A DNA stretch of 64,000 bases. It comes from Zunongwangia endophytica. Its GTDB lineage: Bacteria > Bacteroidota > Bacteroidia > Flavobacteriales > Flavobacteriaceae. The DNA lies in contig NZ_JAUFPZ010000002.1 in assembly GCF_030409505.1 (NCBI RefSeq), positions 2,177,501 to 2,241,500 on the forward strand, in the 5' to 3' direction. The notes under the pieces were generated by a model. The model ran no database searches. It was not told where the DNA came from and saw nothing but the letters and a program-made list of their open reading frames with translations. The translations under genes and the position numbers were made by a program. Of this stretch, positions 55,156 through 64,000 are shown in pieces; position 1 is the stretch's first letter; every line of letters starts with the position of its first letter.

Positions 55156-56067
55156 ATGAAAAGAAGAAATTTTATTCAGCAAACATCAGCAGCTTCAGCA
55201 TTTGTAGGATTAGGTGGTTTATCTTCACTTAGTTTTTTTGAAGCTTCTAAACATATTACGATTTTGCACACTAACGATGTGCATAGTCACATCGAAGCAT
55301 TTGGCCCAGATCACCATAGAAATCCAAATATGGGCGGAGTGGCTAAAAGAGCTGTTTTAATTGAAAAAATTAGACAGGAAAACCCTAATACTCTTTTGCT
55401 GGATGCGGGAGATATTTTTCAGGGAACGCCTTATTTTAATTTCTATGGTGGAGAGTTGGAATTCAAACTTATGAGTAAATTAAAATATGATGCCGCTACT
55501 TTAGGGAATCATGATTTTGATAACGGTATCGATGGGTTATTTTCACAACTTCCGAATGCCGGCTTTGATTTCCTTATTTCGAATTATGACTTCAGCAATA
55601 CCATCATGCACGGGCAGACTAAACCCTATAAAGTGTTTACAAAAAATGATGTGAAAATTGGCGTTTTTGGTGTAGGAATCGAATTGAAAGGTCTCGTTAA
55701 CGACAAGCTATATAAGGAAACGCAGTATCTTGACCCGATAGAAGTTGCTACAGATATGAGCGCTATTCTGAAGAACGAAGAAAACTGCGATCTGGTAATT
55801 TGTCTTTCACATTTAGGATATAAATACGATAGTCAAAAAGTAGACGATCATAAACTAGCCTCTAAAACCGATAATATCGATTTGATTATTGGCGGGCACA
55901 CTCATACTTTTTTAGATGAACCAATTGTGGTTAAGAATAAAGTTGAAAAAAATGTGATGATTAATCAAGTAGGATGCTACGGACTTTATTTAGGCCGAAT
56001 TGATTTCTATCTGGATGGAAAGAATTCAGCCGCTAGCAACGGAAAAAGCATGAAGGTTCAACCTTAA
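55156..56067 (+). CDS. 5'-nucleotidase metallophosphatase-domain protein, Tat-type signal
   Basis: 303-residue exported calcineurin-like phosphoesterase. The N-terminus has MKRRNFIQQTSAASAF; the RR motif and mild hydrophobic stretch suggest Tat export. Metal ligands are in ILHTNDVHSHIE, LDAGDIFQGTPYF, TLGNHDFDNG, LSHLGYKYD and GGHTHTF, the complete UshA/5'-nucleotidase metal site. The substrate-binding C-terminal domain is absent here and supplied by the preceding gene. It releases phosphate from nucleotides. Confidence 0.9.
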   Translation: MKRRNFIQQTSAASAFVGLGGLSSLSFFEASKHITILHTNDVHSHIEAFGPDHHRNPNMGGVAKRAVLIEKIRQENPNTLLLDAGDIFQGTPYFNFYGGELEFKLMSKLKYDAATLGNHDFDNGIDGLFSQLPNAGFDFLISNYDFSNTIMHGQTKPYKVFTKNDVKIGVFGVGIELKGLVNDKLYKETQYLDPIEVATDMSAILKNEENCDLVICLSHLGYKYDSQKVDDHKLASKTDNIDLIIGGHTHTFLDEPIVVKNKVEKNVMINQVGCYGLYLGRIDFYLDGKNSAASNGKSMKVQP

Positions 56068-56158
56068 AATACCAAGGGCGCGTAAATCTAAAATTGTTTA
56101 TCTTGTAAGCAAATGATCTTTATCACGCCTAAGCCATTACTTTAAAAAAAATAGCATA

Positions 56159-56854
56159 ATGAGTTTATTAGAAGATTTACATTGGCGATATGCCACTAAG
56201 AAAATGAATGGCAAAAAAGTGCCTCAAGATAAATTGGATTATATATTAGAAGCCGCGCGTTTGGCTCCTTCTTCTTCAGGTTTACAGCCGTATAAAATCA
56301 TTGTGATTTCAGACCAGGATTTATTAGATAAAATAAAAGGTATTTCTTGGAATCAGAGTCAGGTTAGCGATTGCTCTCATCTTTTAGTTTTCGCTGCATG
56401 GGATCATTATACTGATGAGCGTGTTTCTAAAGTATTCAACTACACCATGGACGAGCGTGGTTTACCACATGAAACAATGGACGATTATAAAGCAAATATT
56501 CTTGGACTTTATGAGCCATTAGGTAAAGTATGGCAAGCCGAGCATGCTTCAAAGCAAAGTTATATTTCTTTCGCTATGGCAATTGCTGCAGCTGCTGAAC
56601 AAAAAGTTGATGCAACACCAGTAGAAGGTTTTGTTCCTGAAAAACTAGATCAGCTATTAAAATTAGAAGGTAGTGGTTATAAAAGCACACTGCTTTTACC
56701 TTTAGGTTACCGCGAAGAAGAAAACGACTGGTTGGTAAATATGAAAAAAGTTCGTACACCTAAAGAAGACTTTATTACAGAAATGACGATCGATGATGCT
56801 GCCGAATTTAACGACGCACCAATGGATAAAACGATTGGAGATTTAAAGAAATAA
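56159..56854 (+). CDS. Nitroreductase-family NAD(P)H-dependent flavin oxidoreductase
   Basis: 231-residue cytoplasmic FMN enzyme. The N-terminal RYATKKMNGKKV and the APSSSGLQPYKIIV phosphate-binding segment (residues 36-49) are typical; later segments QSYISFAMAIAAAAEQKVDATPVEG and LLLPLGYREE match the family fold. The length is that of NfsB-like proteins. Physiological substrates are unknown; quinones, flavins or nitroaromatics are typical. It has its own strong terminator at 56888. Confidence 0.9.
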   Translation: MSLLEDLHWRYATKKMNGKKVPQDKLDYILEAARLAPSSSGLQPYKIIVISDQDLLDKIKGISWNQSQVSDCSHLLVFAAWDHYTDERVSKVFNYTMDERGLPHETMDDYKANILGLYEPLGKVWQAEHASKQSYISFAMAIAAAAEQKVDATPVEGFVPEKLDQLLKLEGSGYKSTLLLPLGYREEENDWLVNMKKVRTPKEDFITEMTIDDAAEFNDAPMDKTIGDLKK

Positions 56855-56887
56855 TTTCTCGATTTAGAGAAGATTTCAAAAGCATTG

Positions 56888-56920
56888 AAAAAGCCTTATC
56901 GATATGATAAGGCTTTTTTT
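56888..56920 (+). terminator. Intrinsic terminator of the nitroreductase gene
   Basis: AAAAAGCCTTATC and GATAAGGCTTTTT form a 13-bp perfect hairpin with a five-base loop and a run of T residues. The A-run on the left also allows activity on the opposite strand. Confidence 0.88.
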
Positions 56921-57032
56921 ATAAAATTATTTCTTCAAATTCTCATCTTTAAAATACACATTTTACAATTACTGCTTACTGAAGTATTTTTTATTGATTT
57001 CAACCTAATTTATTCAATTAAAAAAAGTCAAT

Positions 57033-57040
57033 TATATTTG
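57033..57040 (+). promoter_or_regulatory. Candidate -7 box for the AraC regulator gene
   Basis: TATATTTG matches TAnnTTTG and lies 21 bp before the ATG at 57062. The -33 position shows no clear TTTG. Confidence 0.4.
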
Positions 57041-57061
57041 ACAAAATTATTTCTTTTTTAA

Positions 57062-57973
57062 ATGAACGATTGGAAACCATATGCAATTAAGGAATATGAT
57101 CAGCAAGAGCTTCATCTATTAAGAGGTAATAGAAATTTCCTAGAGGGTTTTAGCATTTTTGAAGAAAGCCATTTAAAAGGAGAGGCTTCCGGCTTTACGT
57201 TTCCCTTCCGTACCAATCATCACCTCATCATATTGCTTTTAAAGGGTAAAGTTAAATTAGAGCTTAATTTAAATACGCATATTCTAGAGCCTAACGATCT
57301 AATTTCGGTTTCGGGCCATATGGTCACACAATCCATAGATTTTTTAGAAGATTCGAAAGCAATCATCCTCACGTTTACAAAAAATTTCGCACTCAAAAAC
57401 ACGCTTCAAAGCAGGACGCTAGAATCCTTTAAGCTACTTTCTTCGACTAACAGTAAAAAGGTTTCTTTAAATGCTGATGAATTAGAAATTTTCATTTCTA
57501 TAGCGACCTATCTTCGTCTTAAAACAAAAAATATTGATGAAGATCATATCGAGCATAAGATCATTCATGCCTTCAATTTAATTTTTTATGAGTTAAGGGC
57601 TTTATATGAAAAGCAACATCCTTTATTGCCTATTGAAATTTCTAGAAAAGAAGAACTTTCAGCAAACTTTATTAACTCATTAAAGTTACACATTAAAGAA
57701 GAACGCAGTGTACTGTTTTATGCTGATAAATTAAATGTTACTCCCGGACATCTTACTAAAATGCTTAAAAGTATTTCAGGGAAAACAGCTCGCCAATTAA
57801 TTGATGAAGCAGTGATCCTTGAAGCCAAAATTTTATTAGAAAACAGAAGTCTAAGTATCGCTCAAATAACCGAAGCTCTCAATTTTAGTGATCAATCTTT
57901 TTTTGGTAAATATTTTAAAAAAGCTACAGGACATTCCCCCTCCGCCTATCGTAATAACCTCGCCCAAGGCTAA
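57062..57973 (+). CDS. AraC-family regulator next to the RND efflux operon
   Basis: 303-residue transcription factor. The N-terminal 170 residues form a cupin-like domain (FPFRTNHHLIILLLKGKVKLELN). The C-terminal HTH pair includes SVLFYADKLNVTPGHLTKMLKSISG and IAQITEALNFSDQSFFGKYFKKATGHSP. It is followed, in the same direction after 314 bp, by the efflux operon, suggesting local control. Two near-identical 15-bp direct repeats in that gap could be its binding sites. The ligand and whether it activates or represses are unknown. Confidence 0.88.
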   Translation: MNDWKPYAIKEYDQQELHLLRGNRNFLEGFSIFEESHLKGEASGFTFPFRTNHHLIILLLKGKVKLELNLNTHILEPNDLISVSGHMVTQSIDFLEDSKAIILTFTKNFALKNTLQSRTLESFKLLSSTNSKKVSLNADELEIFISIATYLRLKTKNIDEDHIEHKIIHAFNLIFYELRALYEKQHPLLPIEISRKEELSANFINSLKLHIKEERSVLFYADKLNVTPGHLTKMLKSISGKTARQLIDEAVILEAKILLENRSLSIAQITEALNFSDQSFFGKYFKKATGHSPSAYRNNLAQG

Positions 57974-57988
57974 TTCCACTATAGCGCT

Positions 57989-58003
57989 TTTTAGACCATT
58001 TTT
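57989..58003 (+). promoter_or_regulatory. Candidate operator repeat 1
   Basis: TTTTAGACCATTTTT. It matches the element at 58142-58156 at 14 of 15 positions and is in the same orientation, 153 bp apart. Direct repeats around a promoter are usual for AraC-family regulators. Confidence 0.35.
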
Positions 58004-58018
58004 AAAAACACCTATAAC

Positions 58019-58038
58019 GTGTAATTTTTAAGTTACAC
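58019..58038. promoter_or_regulatory. Inverted repeat in the efflux leader gap
   Basis: GTGTAA and TTACAC arms are separated by eight A/T-rich bases. It may be a weak hairpin or a dimeric protein site; there is nothing to decide between them. Confidence 0.25.
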
Positions 58039-58141
58039 CATATACGCGCCCTTATATTACTTAGCGTAAGAACAATCTTCTCTATATAAATATTGATAAA
58101 AATTGACTAAACTCAATCTTTTTACGAACATAAAATGATGG

Positions 58142-58156
58142 TTTTAGACCAATTTT
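58142..58156 (+). promoter_or_regulatory. Candidate operator repeat 2
   Basis: TTTTAGACCAATTTT, the partner of the element at 57989. It lies about 40 bp upstream of a near -7 sequence at 58195-58202, the normal place for an AraC-type activator. Confidence 0.38.
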
Positions 58157-58287
58157 GGCTGTATTCTAACCTTACCACAGCTTTAAATATACCGCACCTT
58201 TGCACGTCGAAATGAGCACCTTACTGAATTTTAACAATTAAGGCACTCATCATAGAAATCAATATTTATAATAATTAGAACTTAACA

Positions 58288-59343
58288 ATGAAGCTTATTT
58301 TTTTTCTAAGAAAGAACAGTGCATATCCTTTAGTAGTGACTATGCTTTTAATGATTTCAACATTAACTAGCTGTAACGACTCCGCTCAAAAAAAACAAGA
58401 GGCCACCGCTTATCGTGTTTCAGTTCAAAAAGTGACCGGCAGCAAAGGCTCAGAACAGTTTAATTACAGTGGTAATCTAGAAGCCGACAATACTGTTAGC
58501 TTGTCGTTTAGTGTTAATGGTCGGGTTCAGGCTATATATGCAGAAGAAGGTCAGCATGTTAACAAAGGCCAGCTTTTAGCATCTTTAGAACAAACGCGTT
58601 ACCAAAGCGCTTTTGCTGTTGCTGAAGCCAACTATACCAGAGCTGAAGATCAACTTAAACGTAGTCAGGATCTATTTGATTTAAAAAGCTTACCAGAACG
58701 TGATCTAGTTGTCACTAAAGCAAATAAAGCTCAGGCGAAAGCTAATATGAATTTGGCTGCCAAAGATCTTGAAGACACTAAACTAGTAGCTCCTTTTACA
58801 GGGATAATTACTAAAAAAGTAACAGAATCTGGCGCTATGCAATCTCCCGGTTCTCCGGCTTTCATACTCACAAAAACCAATGTTATGTACGCTACCGCTT
58901 CTATTTCAGAAAGTGATATTGCTCACGTATCTATTGGAGATTCTGTAGAAGTTGAGATCCCTGCTTTAAACGAAAAGCGTACAAGTCAAGTAAGTATTTT
59001 GGTTCCTCAGGCAGATAACTACTCCCGAACTTTTGAAGTGAAGGTGAAATTAGACAATAATGATGGTGCGATTCTACCGGGTATGCTAAGTAAACTTCAT
59101 ATTAATACAGGAATTTCTCAAGACAGAATCAGCATACCAACTACGAGTATTTTAAAAGATACCGATAATATCGCCTATGTTTTTCTTGCACAACCTAATA
59201 AAACAGCAATTAAAAAACGTATCACGATAGAACGTGCTACAGGAATGAATCAGGTAATTATTTCGAGTGGACTACAAGAAGGAGATCTTCTAATTACAGA
59301 AGGAAACTCTAAACTGGTTGATGGAAGTCCTATTCAGTATTAA
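58288..59343 (+). CDS. RND efflux periplasmic adaptor lipoprotein
   Basis: 351-residue membrane-fusion protein with lipobox Cys29 (LTSCND). It shows the biotinyl-lipoyl-like halves (SLSFSVNGRVQAIYAEEGQHVNKGQLLASLE and DLEDTKLVAPFTGIITKKVTESGAMQSPGSP split around a helical hairpin at about 95-155), then the beta-barrel domain and C-terminal membrane-proximal domain (SIPTTSILKD). It bridges the inner-membrane pump at 59381 to the TolC-like channel. The substrate is unknown. Spacing to the pump gene is 37 bp, so one operon. Confidence 0.93.
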   Translation: MKLIFFLRKNSAYPLVVTMLLMISTLTSCNDSAQKKQEATAYRVSVQKVTGSKGSEQFNYSGNLEADNTVSLSFSVNGRVQAIYAEEGQHVNKGQLLASLEQTRYQSAFAVAEANYTRAEDQLKRSQDLFDLKSLPERDLVVTKANKAQAKANMNLAAKDLEDTKLVAPFTGIITKKVTESGAMQSPGSPAFILTKTNVMYATASISESDIAHVSIGDSVEVEIPALNEKRTSQVSILVPQADNYSRTFEVKVKLDNNDGAILPGMLSKLHINTGISQDRISIPTTSILKDTDNIAYVFLAQPNKTAIKKRITIERATGMNQVIISSGLQEGDLLITEGNSKLVDGSPIQY

Positions 59344-59380
59344 TAGATCAAATTTTAAAAAATTCTAAGAGGATTTTAAT

Positions 59381-62300
59381 ATGACAAAGAAAAGAAAAAT
59401 ACACTATTTGGAATCGGTGATGAAACACAACCAGGTAGTGAAAGTAGTAATAGTTCTATTACTTATACTTGGTTTGTATTCACTTTTTAATATGCCTAGA
59501 AGTGAAGATCCGGATATTGTAATGCCTACCGCGATGATTTATGCATTCTATCCTGGAGCAGATGAGTATCAAGTAGAACAGGAAGTAACCGATAAGATTG
59601 AAGAATACCTTTTTTCTTTTGAAGAGATAAGAAAGGCTAAAACGAAATCTGAAACCCGAGAAGGACAATCTTTTATTACGGTAGAGATTTATTCTTCAGT
59701 AAAAAACAGAAAACAATTTTGGCATACGCTACAATTAGACATGCAGTCTAATTTGCTGCCCAACCTACCTAAAGGTGTTGTTGGACCTTTTGTAAATAGC
59801 AATTTTAGTGATGTTACCGCCATGATTCTCTCTGTTTCTTCTTCAGAACGTACTTATGCTGAAATTGAAGAATATGTAGATAAGTTAGATGACGGACTTA
59901 AAGTAATCCCTACAGTTTCTAAAATTAACAGAAGTGGAGAGCAACAGCGTCAAATTTACATCAGTGTAAACGATGAAAAATTACGCCAGTATGGCTTTGA
60001 TATGAGCTTGTTAATTAACAAACTTCAGCAAGCTAACGTCACTCAATATTCTGGGGAATTAAATATGGGATCAAACACCTTGATACCTGTTTACAGTTCT
60101 GGTAGATTTCAGTCTGAAAAAGAAATCGCCAATCAAATTATCTACACCACTCCAGAAGGAATTGTTGTTCGCTTAGAAGATGTAGCAACGATAGAACGCC
60201 GTTTTGAAGAAAGAGAATCTTATGTGCGTGTAGGTGAAGAACAAGCAATGGTTTTGTCTATCAATATGCAGCCCGGCAATAATATTGTTGCTTTTGGAGA
60301 GACCGTTCAAGAAAAAATAGATAAGATTAGAGCTGAATTTCCTTCAGATATTCATATTAAAACCATCGTTAACCAACCTGAAATTGTAGACGATAGTATT
60401 GGTCATTTTATGATCGAATTTGGGATGGCTATTGCTTCAGTAATTATTGTCGTGATGCTTTTACTTCCCTTTCGAGTGGCTGCTGTTGCTTCAATTACTG
60501 CCCCTATTTCTATTATTATCACCTTTGGATTAATGAATATGGTTGGCTTGTATTTACATCAGGTAACTTTAGCCGGTTTAATTATTGTTCTCGGGATGGT
60601 GGTAGATGATGCCATTGTGGTCGTAGATAATTACATTGAAAAACTAGATGAAGGAATCACGCCCTGGACGGCAGCGTGGACATCTGCAAAGCAACTTTCG
60701 CTCCCTATTTTTACAGCGACTATTGCAATTATTTTTGCCTTTGCTCCACTAGCTATTTTTATGGATGGTGTTGCTCAAGATTTTATGTCTTCTTTACCCG
60801 TAGCTATTGGCTTGGCCTTATGTACTTCTTTAGTGGTTGCTTTAGTGTTTACGCCTTATACCTGCTATGTATTTATCAAAAAAGGACTTAAACACAAAAT
60901 GAGCGAACGTAAAGTGCGCAAAAAGAGTTTGCTAGATTATTTACAGCTGTTTTTTGATAAATGTATTGAAACGGCTTTCCGCTGGCCAAAAGTTACCTTG
61001 TTAGTTGGTTTTCTATCAGTCATCAGTGCCTTTGGAGTTGCAGGAAACTTAAAAGAGAAATTCTTTCCTAAAAGTGAACGTAATCAATTCAATTTAGAAG
61101 TTCGTTTACCGGTTGGAGCAAGTCTAGAACGTACCGAAGAAACGGTTATTGATCTAGAAAATATCTTAAGAAAAGAAGAACGAATTACTGATGTCACAAG
61201 TTTTATAGGAATGAGTTCTCCTCGTTTTCATACTGCTTATGCTCCCGAAACGCCACGTAGAAATTACGCGCAGATTTTCATTACCACAACGAGCAATGAT
61301 GATGCAGATGATCTGGCTAAAGAATATCTCGAGAAGTTTAAAAACTATTTACCAGATGGGCATATTCAGGTTAAACAATTGAGTTTACAAGAAGGTGCAC
61401 CAATTGCGGTAAGAGTTTTTGGAGAAAACGATAATGATCTTAACAAAGTGGCGCTTCAGGTTAAAGATATTCTTGAAAATGCTGAAGGTCCTAATTATGT
61501 AAGATTAGATTCAGAAAACGATTATTTAGGACTCAAATTAGATATAGATGAAGATCGTGCTGCCCGATTAGGAATAAGTAATGCGGCAATTACTCAGGCT
61601 TTAGGTGCTGGTTTAAAAGGTTACGCATTATCTACAATGTGGGAAGCCGATAAACCGGTAGATATTTTTGTGCGCTATGATTCTATAAACCGTAAAGATT
61701 TTGATGCATTGTCTAACATTCACATCAGTTCTGCATACGGTAAAAAAGTTCCGCTTAAAGATGTGGCGAGTTTAGATATGTCTTGGCATACCGGAATGGT
61801 TGCCCACCGTAATGGTCTTAAAGCATTATCTGTTCTTTCTGAAGCTCAAATGGGAATTACTCCATCTAGTATTCTTAGAGCTGTTCAACCTAAAATAGAT
61901 GAGATTGAATTGCCTAGAGGAGTACATATTGAATACGGAGGGGATGCAGAATCTACCCGTGACAATCAACCTAATATGATGACTTCTTTGGGAGTGAGCT
62001 TGATTCTTATTTTTCTAACGCTACTCTTTCAATTTAAAAACTTAGGAAAAAGTTTAATTGTACTGAGTACGTTTCCATTGAGTTTACTAGGAGCTTTTAC
62101 CGGATTGTTTGTCACCGGAAATCCTTTAGGAATGACCGCTTTTATGGGAATTATAAGTCTCATTGGTATTGTGGTGCGTAACGGAATTATTCTGGTCGAT
62201 TATACAGATGAGTTGATTTTAGATCACGGCTATTCTATTAAAGCCGCTGCAATGGCAGCTTCTAAACGTAGAATGCGCCCTATCTTCTTAACTTCTGGAG

Positions 62301-62515
62301 CTGCCGCCGTTGGGGTAATCCCAATGATAGTAAGCCAATCGCCAATGTGGGCCCCATTAGGAAGTGTACTAGCTTTTGGATTATTATTTTCTATGGTGCT
62401 TACGCTCTTTGTAGTGCCGGTATTATATAGTCTTTGTATAAAGCCTAAACAAGATGTGGATAGAAATCAAACTGATGTTAACGATCCTATTCTTTACAAA
62501 CCCAAGCATTCTTAA
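59381..62515 (+). CDS. RND-family efflux pump, inner-membrane transporter
   Basis: 1044-residue AcrB/HAE1-like proton-driven pump. Twelve membrane segments occur in the standard 1+5 and 1+5 layout; the proton-relay Asp pair is in GMVVDDAIVVVDNYIE in the fourth helix. Two large periplasmic loops (about 35-335 and 565-865) make up the porter and docking domains. The N-terminus is slightly longer than AcrB (MTKKRKIHYLESVMKHNQ). Likely exports hydrophobic toxicants or dyes; no sequence feature gives the substrate. The metal-efflux CusA methionine pattern is not apparent. Confidence 0.95.
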   Translation: MTKKRKIHYLESVMKHNQVVKVVIVLLLILGLYSLFNMPRSEDPDIVMPTAMIYAFYPGADEYQVEQEVTDKIEEYLFSFEEIRKAKTKSETREGQSFITVEIYSSVKNRKQFWHTLQLDMQSNLLPNLPKGVVGPFVNSNFSDVTAMILSVSSSERTYAEIEEYVDKLDDGLKVIPTVSKINRSGEQQRQIYISVNDEKLRQYGFDMSLLINKLQQANVTQYSGELNMGSNTLIPVYSSGRFQSEKEIANQIIYTTPEGIVVRLEDVATIERRFEERESYVRVGEEQAMVLSINMQPGNNIVAFGETVQEKIDKIRAEFPSDIHIKTIVNQPEIVDDSIGHFMIEFGMAIASVIIVVMLLLPFRVAAVASITAPISIIITFGLMNMVGLYLHQVTLAGLIIVLGMVVDDAIVVVDNYIEKLDEGITPWTAAWTSAKQLSLPIFTATIAIIFAFAPLAIFMDGVAQDFMSSLPVAIGLALCTSLVVALVFTPYTCYVFIKKGLKHKMSERKVRKKSLLDYLQLFFDKCIETAFRWPKVTLLVGFLSVISAFGVAGNLKEKFFPKSERNQFNLEVRLPVGASLERTEETVIDLENILRKEERITDVTSFIGMSSPRFHTAYAPETPRRNYAQIFITTTSNDDADDLAKEYLEKFKNYLPDGHIQVKQLSLQEGAPIAVRVFGENDNDLNKVALQVKDILENAEGPNYVRLDSENDYLGLKLDIDEDRAARLGISNAAITQALGAGLKGYALSTMWEADKPVDIFVRYDSINRKDFDALSNIHISSAYGKKVPLKDVASLDMSWHTGMVAHRNGLKALSVLSEAQMGITPSSILRAVQPKIDEIELPRGVHIEYGGDAESTRDNQPNMMTSLGVSLILIFLTLLFQFKNLGKSLIVLSTFPLSLLGAFTGLFVTGNPLGMTAFMGIISLIGIVVRNGIILVDYTDELILDHGYSIKAAAMAASKRRMRPIFLTSGAAAVGVIPMIVSQSPMWAPLGSVLAFGLLFSMVLTLFVVPVLYSLCIKPKQDVDRNQTDVNDPILYKPKHS

Positions 62516-62527
62516 ATAAATCAAGAT

Positions 62528-62559
62528 GAGCAGTATGGATTTAAATTGAAATACTGCTC
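62528..62559 (+). other. Hairpin between pump and outer-membrane channel genes
   Basis: GAGCAGTAT and ATACTGCTC arms pair perfectly around a 14-base loop, in the 69 bp between the pump stop and the channel start. There is no long T-run, so it may stabilise or attenuate the message rather than terminate it. Confidence 0.4.
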
Positions 62560-62584
62560 TATTCTTTAATTGAAAATAAAACAC

Positions 62585-63865
62585 ATGACTATTTATAAAA
62601 TCATAACACGCCTATTTTGTGTTAGTGTTTTTCTGTTGAGTCTGAACAGCACAGCACAGAATATAAAAATAGAGCTCGATGCTGCCAAAAAAATGGCACT
62701 ATCTAATAACCGAGAGATTAAACAAGCTAATGAAGAATTAAAAGGAGCTTTTGAAGCTTTATCTTCAGCAAAGGCAGCGAATAAACCCAGTTTAGAAGCA
62801 AGTGTTGTAGGCTTATATTTAGGCGAGCCAATGCAAACTATGTTGCCTGAAACTAGTGTTAATGGGAGTTTGGTGTTGAGTGAAGTTCTTTATGCAGGCG
62901 GAAAAATCCGTAACAGAAAAAAGCTAGCACAATCTTCTGTACAATTGCAAACCTCACAACAAGAGTTAACGCAGCAAGAGATTCTATTAGAAACCGAAAC
63001 TCAATATTGGAATTTAGTAAGCATTTACGAAAAAGTGAATTTGGCTAAAAAATCGCTCAAACTATTGGATACACTTCATACCGATCTTACCAATAAATAC
63101 AACGCAGGATTTATTAATAAAAATGATGTATTACGTGTAAAGGTGAGACTTAATAATGCCCAAATAACCTTGCAGGAAGCTAAAGATGGTCTAATTGTTT
63201 CTAAATATTCTTTTGCGCAACTCATTGGTTTAAATACAATGGATTTTATTTTGGAAGATGAATTTAACGAGTTAGAAATCATTCCAAAGAATATTGAAGA
63301 TCCTAGTGAATTTGTAAATCAACGTCCTGAAATTAATATGTTAGAAGAATCGGTACAAATTCAAAACATTCAAACCGATTTATTAAAAGCAGATCGTAAG
63401 CCTTCCCTATCTGTTGCTGTAAATGGAATTTATTCCGCAGGGAAACAAATAGATTTTTCTGACGGTTCTGATAGTTTCACCTCAGCCATTGGACTTGTAA
63501 ATTTAAGCATTCCCATTTTTGATTGGGGTGGCCGAAAACATAAAGTAGCTGAGCAACAGGCTGAAGTTAAAGTTCAAAAACTTAAACTTGAAAACACCAA
63601 AGAAGAATTAGGTATCGAAATCAAGAATGCTAGTTTAAGCTTAAATCGTTCTATTTTAGAAGTAAAACTTTCTGAAGAATCTTTAGAACAAGCTCAAGAA
63701 AACTTAAGGTTACTCAAAAATCAATTTGATTCGGGTATAATTACCGGAAAAGATGTGTTGGAAGGACAAGTGCTATGGCAAAAAGCCTATGCTAATCTAA
63801 TTGAAACAAAAGCTACCTTAAAAATTAACGAAGCAAAGTATAAAAAAGCTATTGCAGACTACTAA
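62585..63865 (+). CDS. TolC-family outer-membrane efflux channel
   Basis: About 426 residues from the ATG at 62585; a TTG five codons earlier (62570) is possible but would lengthen the signal peptide with charged residues. A signal peptide ends near NSTAQ. Two outer-membrane efflux protein repeats follow with long amphipathic helices (ELDAAKKMALSNNREIKQANEEL; LGIEIKNASLSLNRSILEVKLSEESL), the beta strands of the barrel, and no extra domain. It completes the tripartite pump encoded by the two preceding genes. Confidence 0.92.
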   Translation: MTIYKIITRLFCVSVFLLSLNSTAQNIKIELDAAKKMALSNNREIKQANEELKGAFEALSSAKAANKPSLEASVVGLYLGEPMQTMLPETSVNGSLVLSEVLYAGGKIRNRKKLAQSSVQLQTSQQELTQQEILLETETQYWNLVSIYEKVNLAKKSLKLLDTLHTDLTNKYNAGFINKNDVLRVKVRLNNAQITLQEAKDGLIVSKYSFAQLIGLNTMDFILEDEFNELEIIPKNIEDPSEFVNQRPEINMLEESVQIQNIQTDLLKADRKPSLSVAVNGIYSAGKQIDFSDGSDSFTSAIGLVNLSIPIFDWGGRKHKVAEQQAEVKVQKLKLENTKEELGIEIKNASLSLNRSILEVKLSEESLEQAQENLRLLKNQFDSGIITGKDVLEGQVLWQKAYANLIETKATLKINEAKYKKAIADY

Positions 63866-64000
63866 TTGCTCAAACAATCTCTTGCGGAAACCCTGTAATA
63901 AATTAGGAGGAAACAGATTTTGATTTCTATTAGTATAAGAGTCTTTTTATCTCGATTATTGAATAAACATTTTATAAAAAAGCCCTTAAAAACAACGATT
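63866..64000. other. Intergenic end of the window
   Basis: Only 135 bases remain after the channel gene. No terminator or gene start was recognised; the sequence is AT-rich and cut by the window edge. Confidence 0.5.

Larger units (their letters stand above)
57974..58287. other. Regulatory-looking gap before the efflux operon
   Basis: A 314-bp non-coding stretch with three ordered signals: direct repeats at 57989-58003 and 58142-58156, an inverted repeat GTGTAA-N8-TTACAC (58019-58038), and a near -7 sequence CACCTTTG (58195-58202), one base from TAnnTTTG. No T-run terminator was seen after the regulator gene. Confidence 0.5.

Overview
The window looks like chromosomal DNA of a marine-type Flavobacteriaceae (Bacteroidota). 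The signs are AT-rich sequence, a SusC/SusD pair with a hybrid two-component regulator, lipoprotein signals with acidic residues after the cysteine, TAnnTTTG-type -7 boxes, few Shine-Dalgarno sites, and the order bamD-rpoZ-coaBC-DUF4835-recN-fabI. The protein set resembles the Zunongwangia/Salegentibacter/Gramella group, but that placement is from memory and was not tested.

Positions 336-24770 hold one beta-mannan utilisation locus. A 1378-residue hybrid sensor/AraC regulator and a divergent SASA-type esterase sit at one end. The rest runs on the minus strand: SusC, SusD, TIG-domain surface lipoprotein, GH27 alpha-galactosidase, GH5 endo-hydrolase; then, after an inserted plus-strand AraC regulator, GH26 mannanase, sodium/solute symporter, GH130 mannosylglucose phosphorylase, AGE-family mannobiose 2-epimerase, GH5_7 mannanase and GH3 beta-glycosidase. 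The predicted flow is: surface GH26/GH5_7 cut acetylated galacto(gluco)mannan; SusCD imports oligosaccharides; the esterase, GH27, GH3 and GH5 trim them in the periplasm; the symporter brings mannobiose in; epimerase plus phosphorylase yield mannose 1-phosphate and glucose.

Positions 25200-29239 are accessory: a single-chain type IIG restriction-modification enzyme, a divergent GIY-YIG-like protein, and an intergenic stretch with a REP-like repeat. A tRNA-Ser(UGA) follows.

Positions 29590-56854 are mostly housekeeping: SGNH hydrolase, M28 peptidase, pcm, a Gfo/Idh/MocA oxidoreductase, a 3-hydroxyacyl-CoA dehydrogenase broken by a one-base deletion, DUF1015, the YggS-type PLP protein, an exonuclease/GIY-YIG fusion, a DUF3857 protein, a voltage-gated-type potassium channel with a zinc ribbon tail, miaA, a two-component system, coaE, a YbbR protein, a glycosyltransferase, fabI, recN, coaBC, rpoZ, bamD, dapA, a 5'-nucleotidase split into two genes, and a nitroreductase.

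Positions 57062-63865 carry an AraC regulator and a tripartite RND efflux operon (adaptor, pump, TolC-like channel). Two near-identical 15-bp direct repeats lie between regulator and operon.

I saw no rRNA, CRISPR array, prophage or intact insertion sequence. The most unusual items are the type IIG/GIY-YIG pair with an AT-rich specificity region, the frameshifted dehydrogenase, the zinc-ribbon potassium channel, and the repeat operators of the efflux operon.
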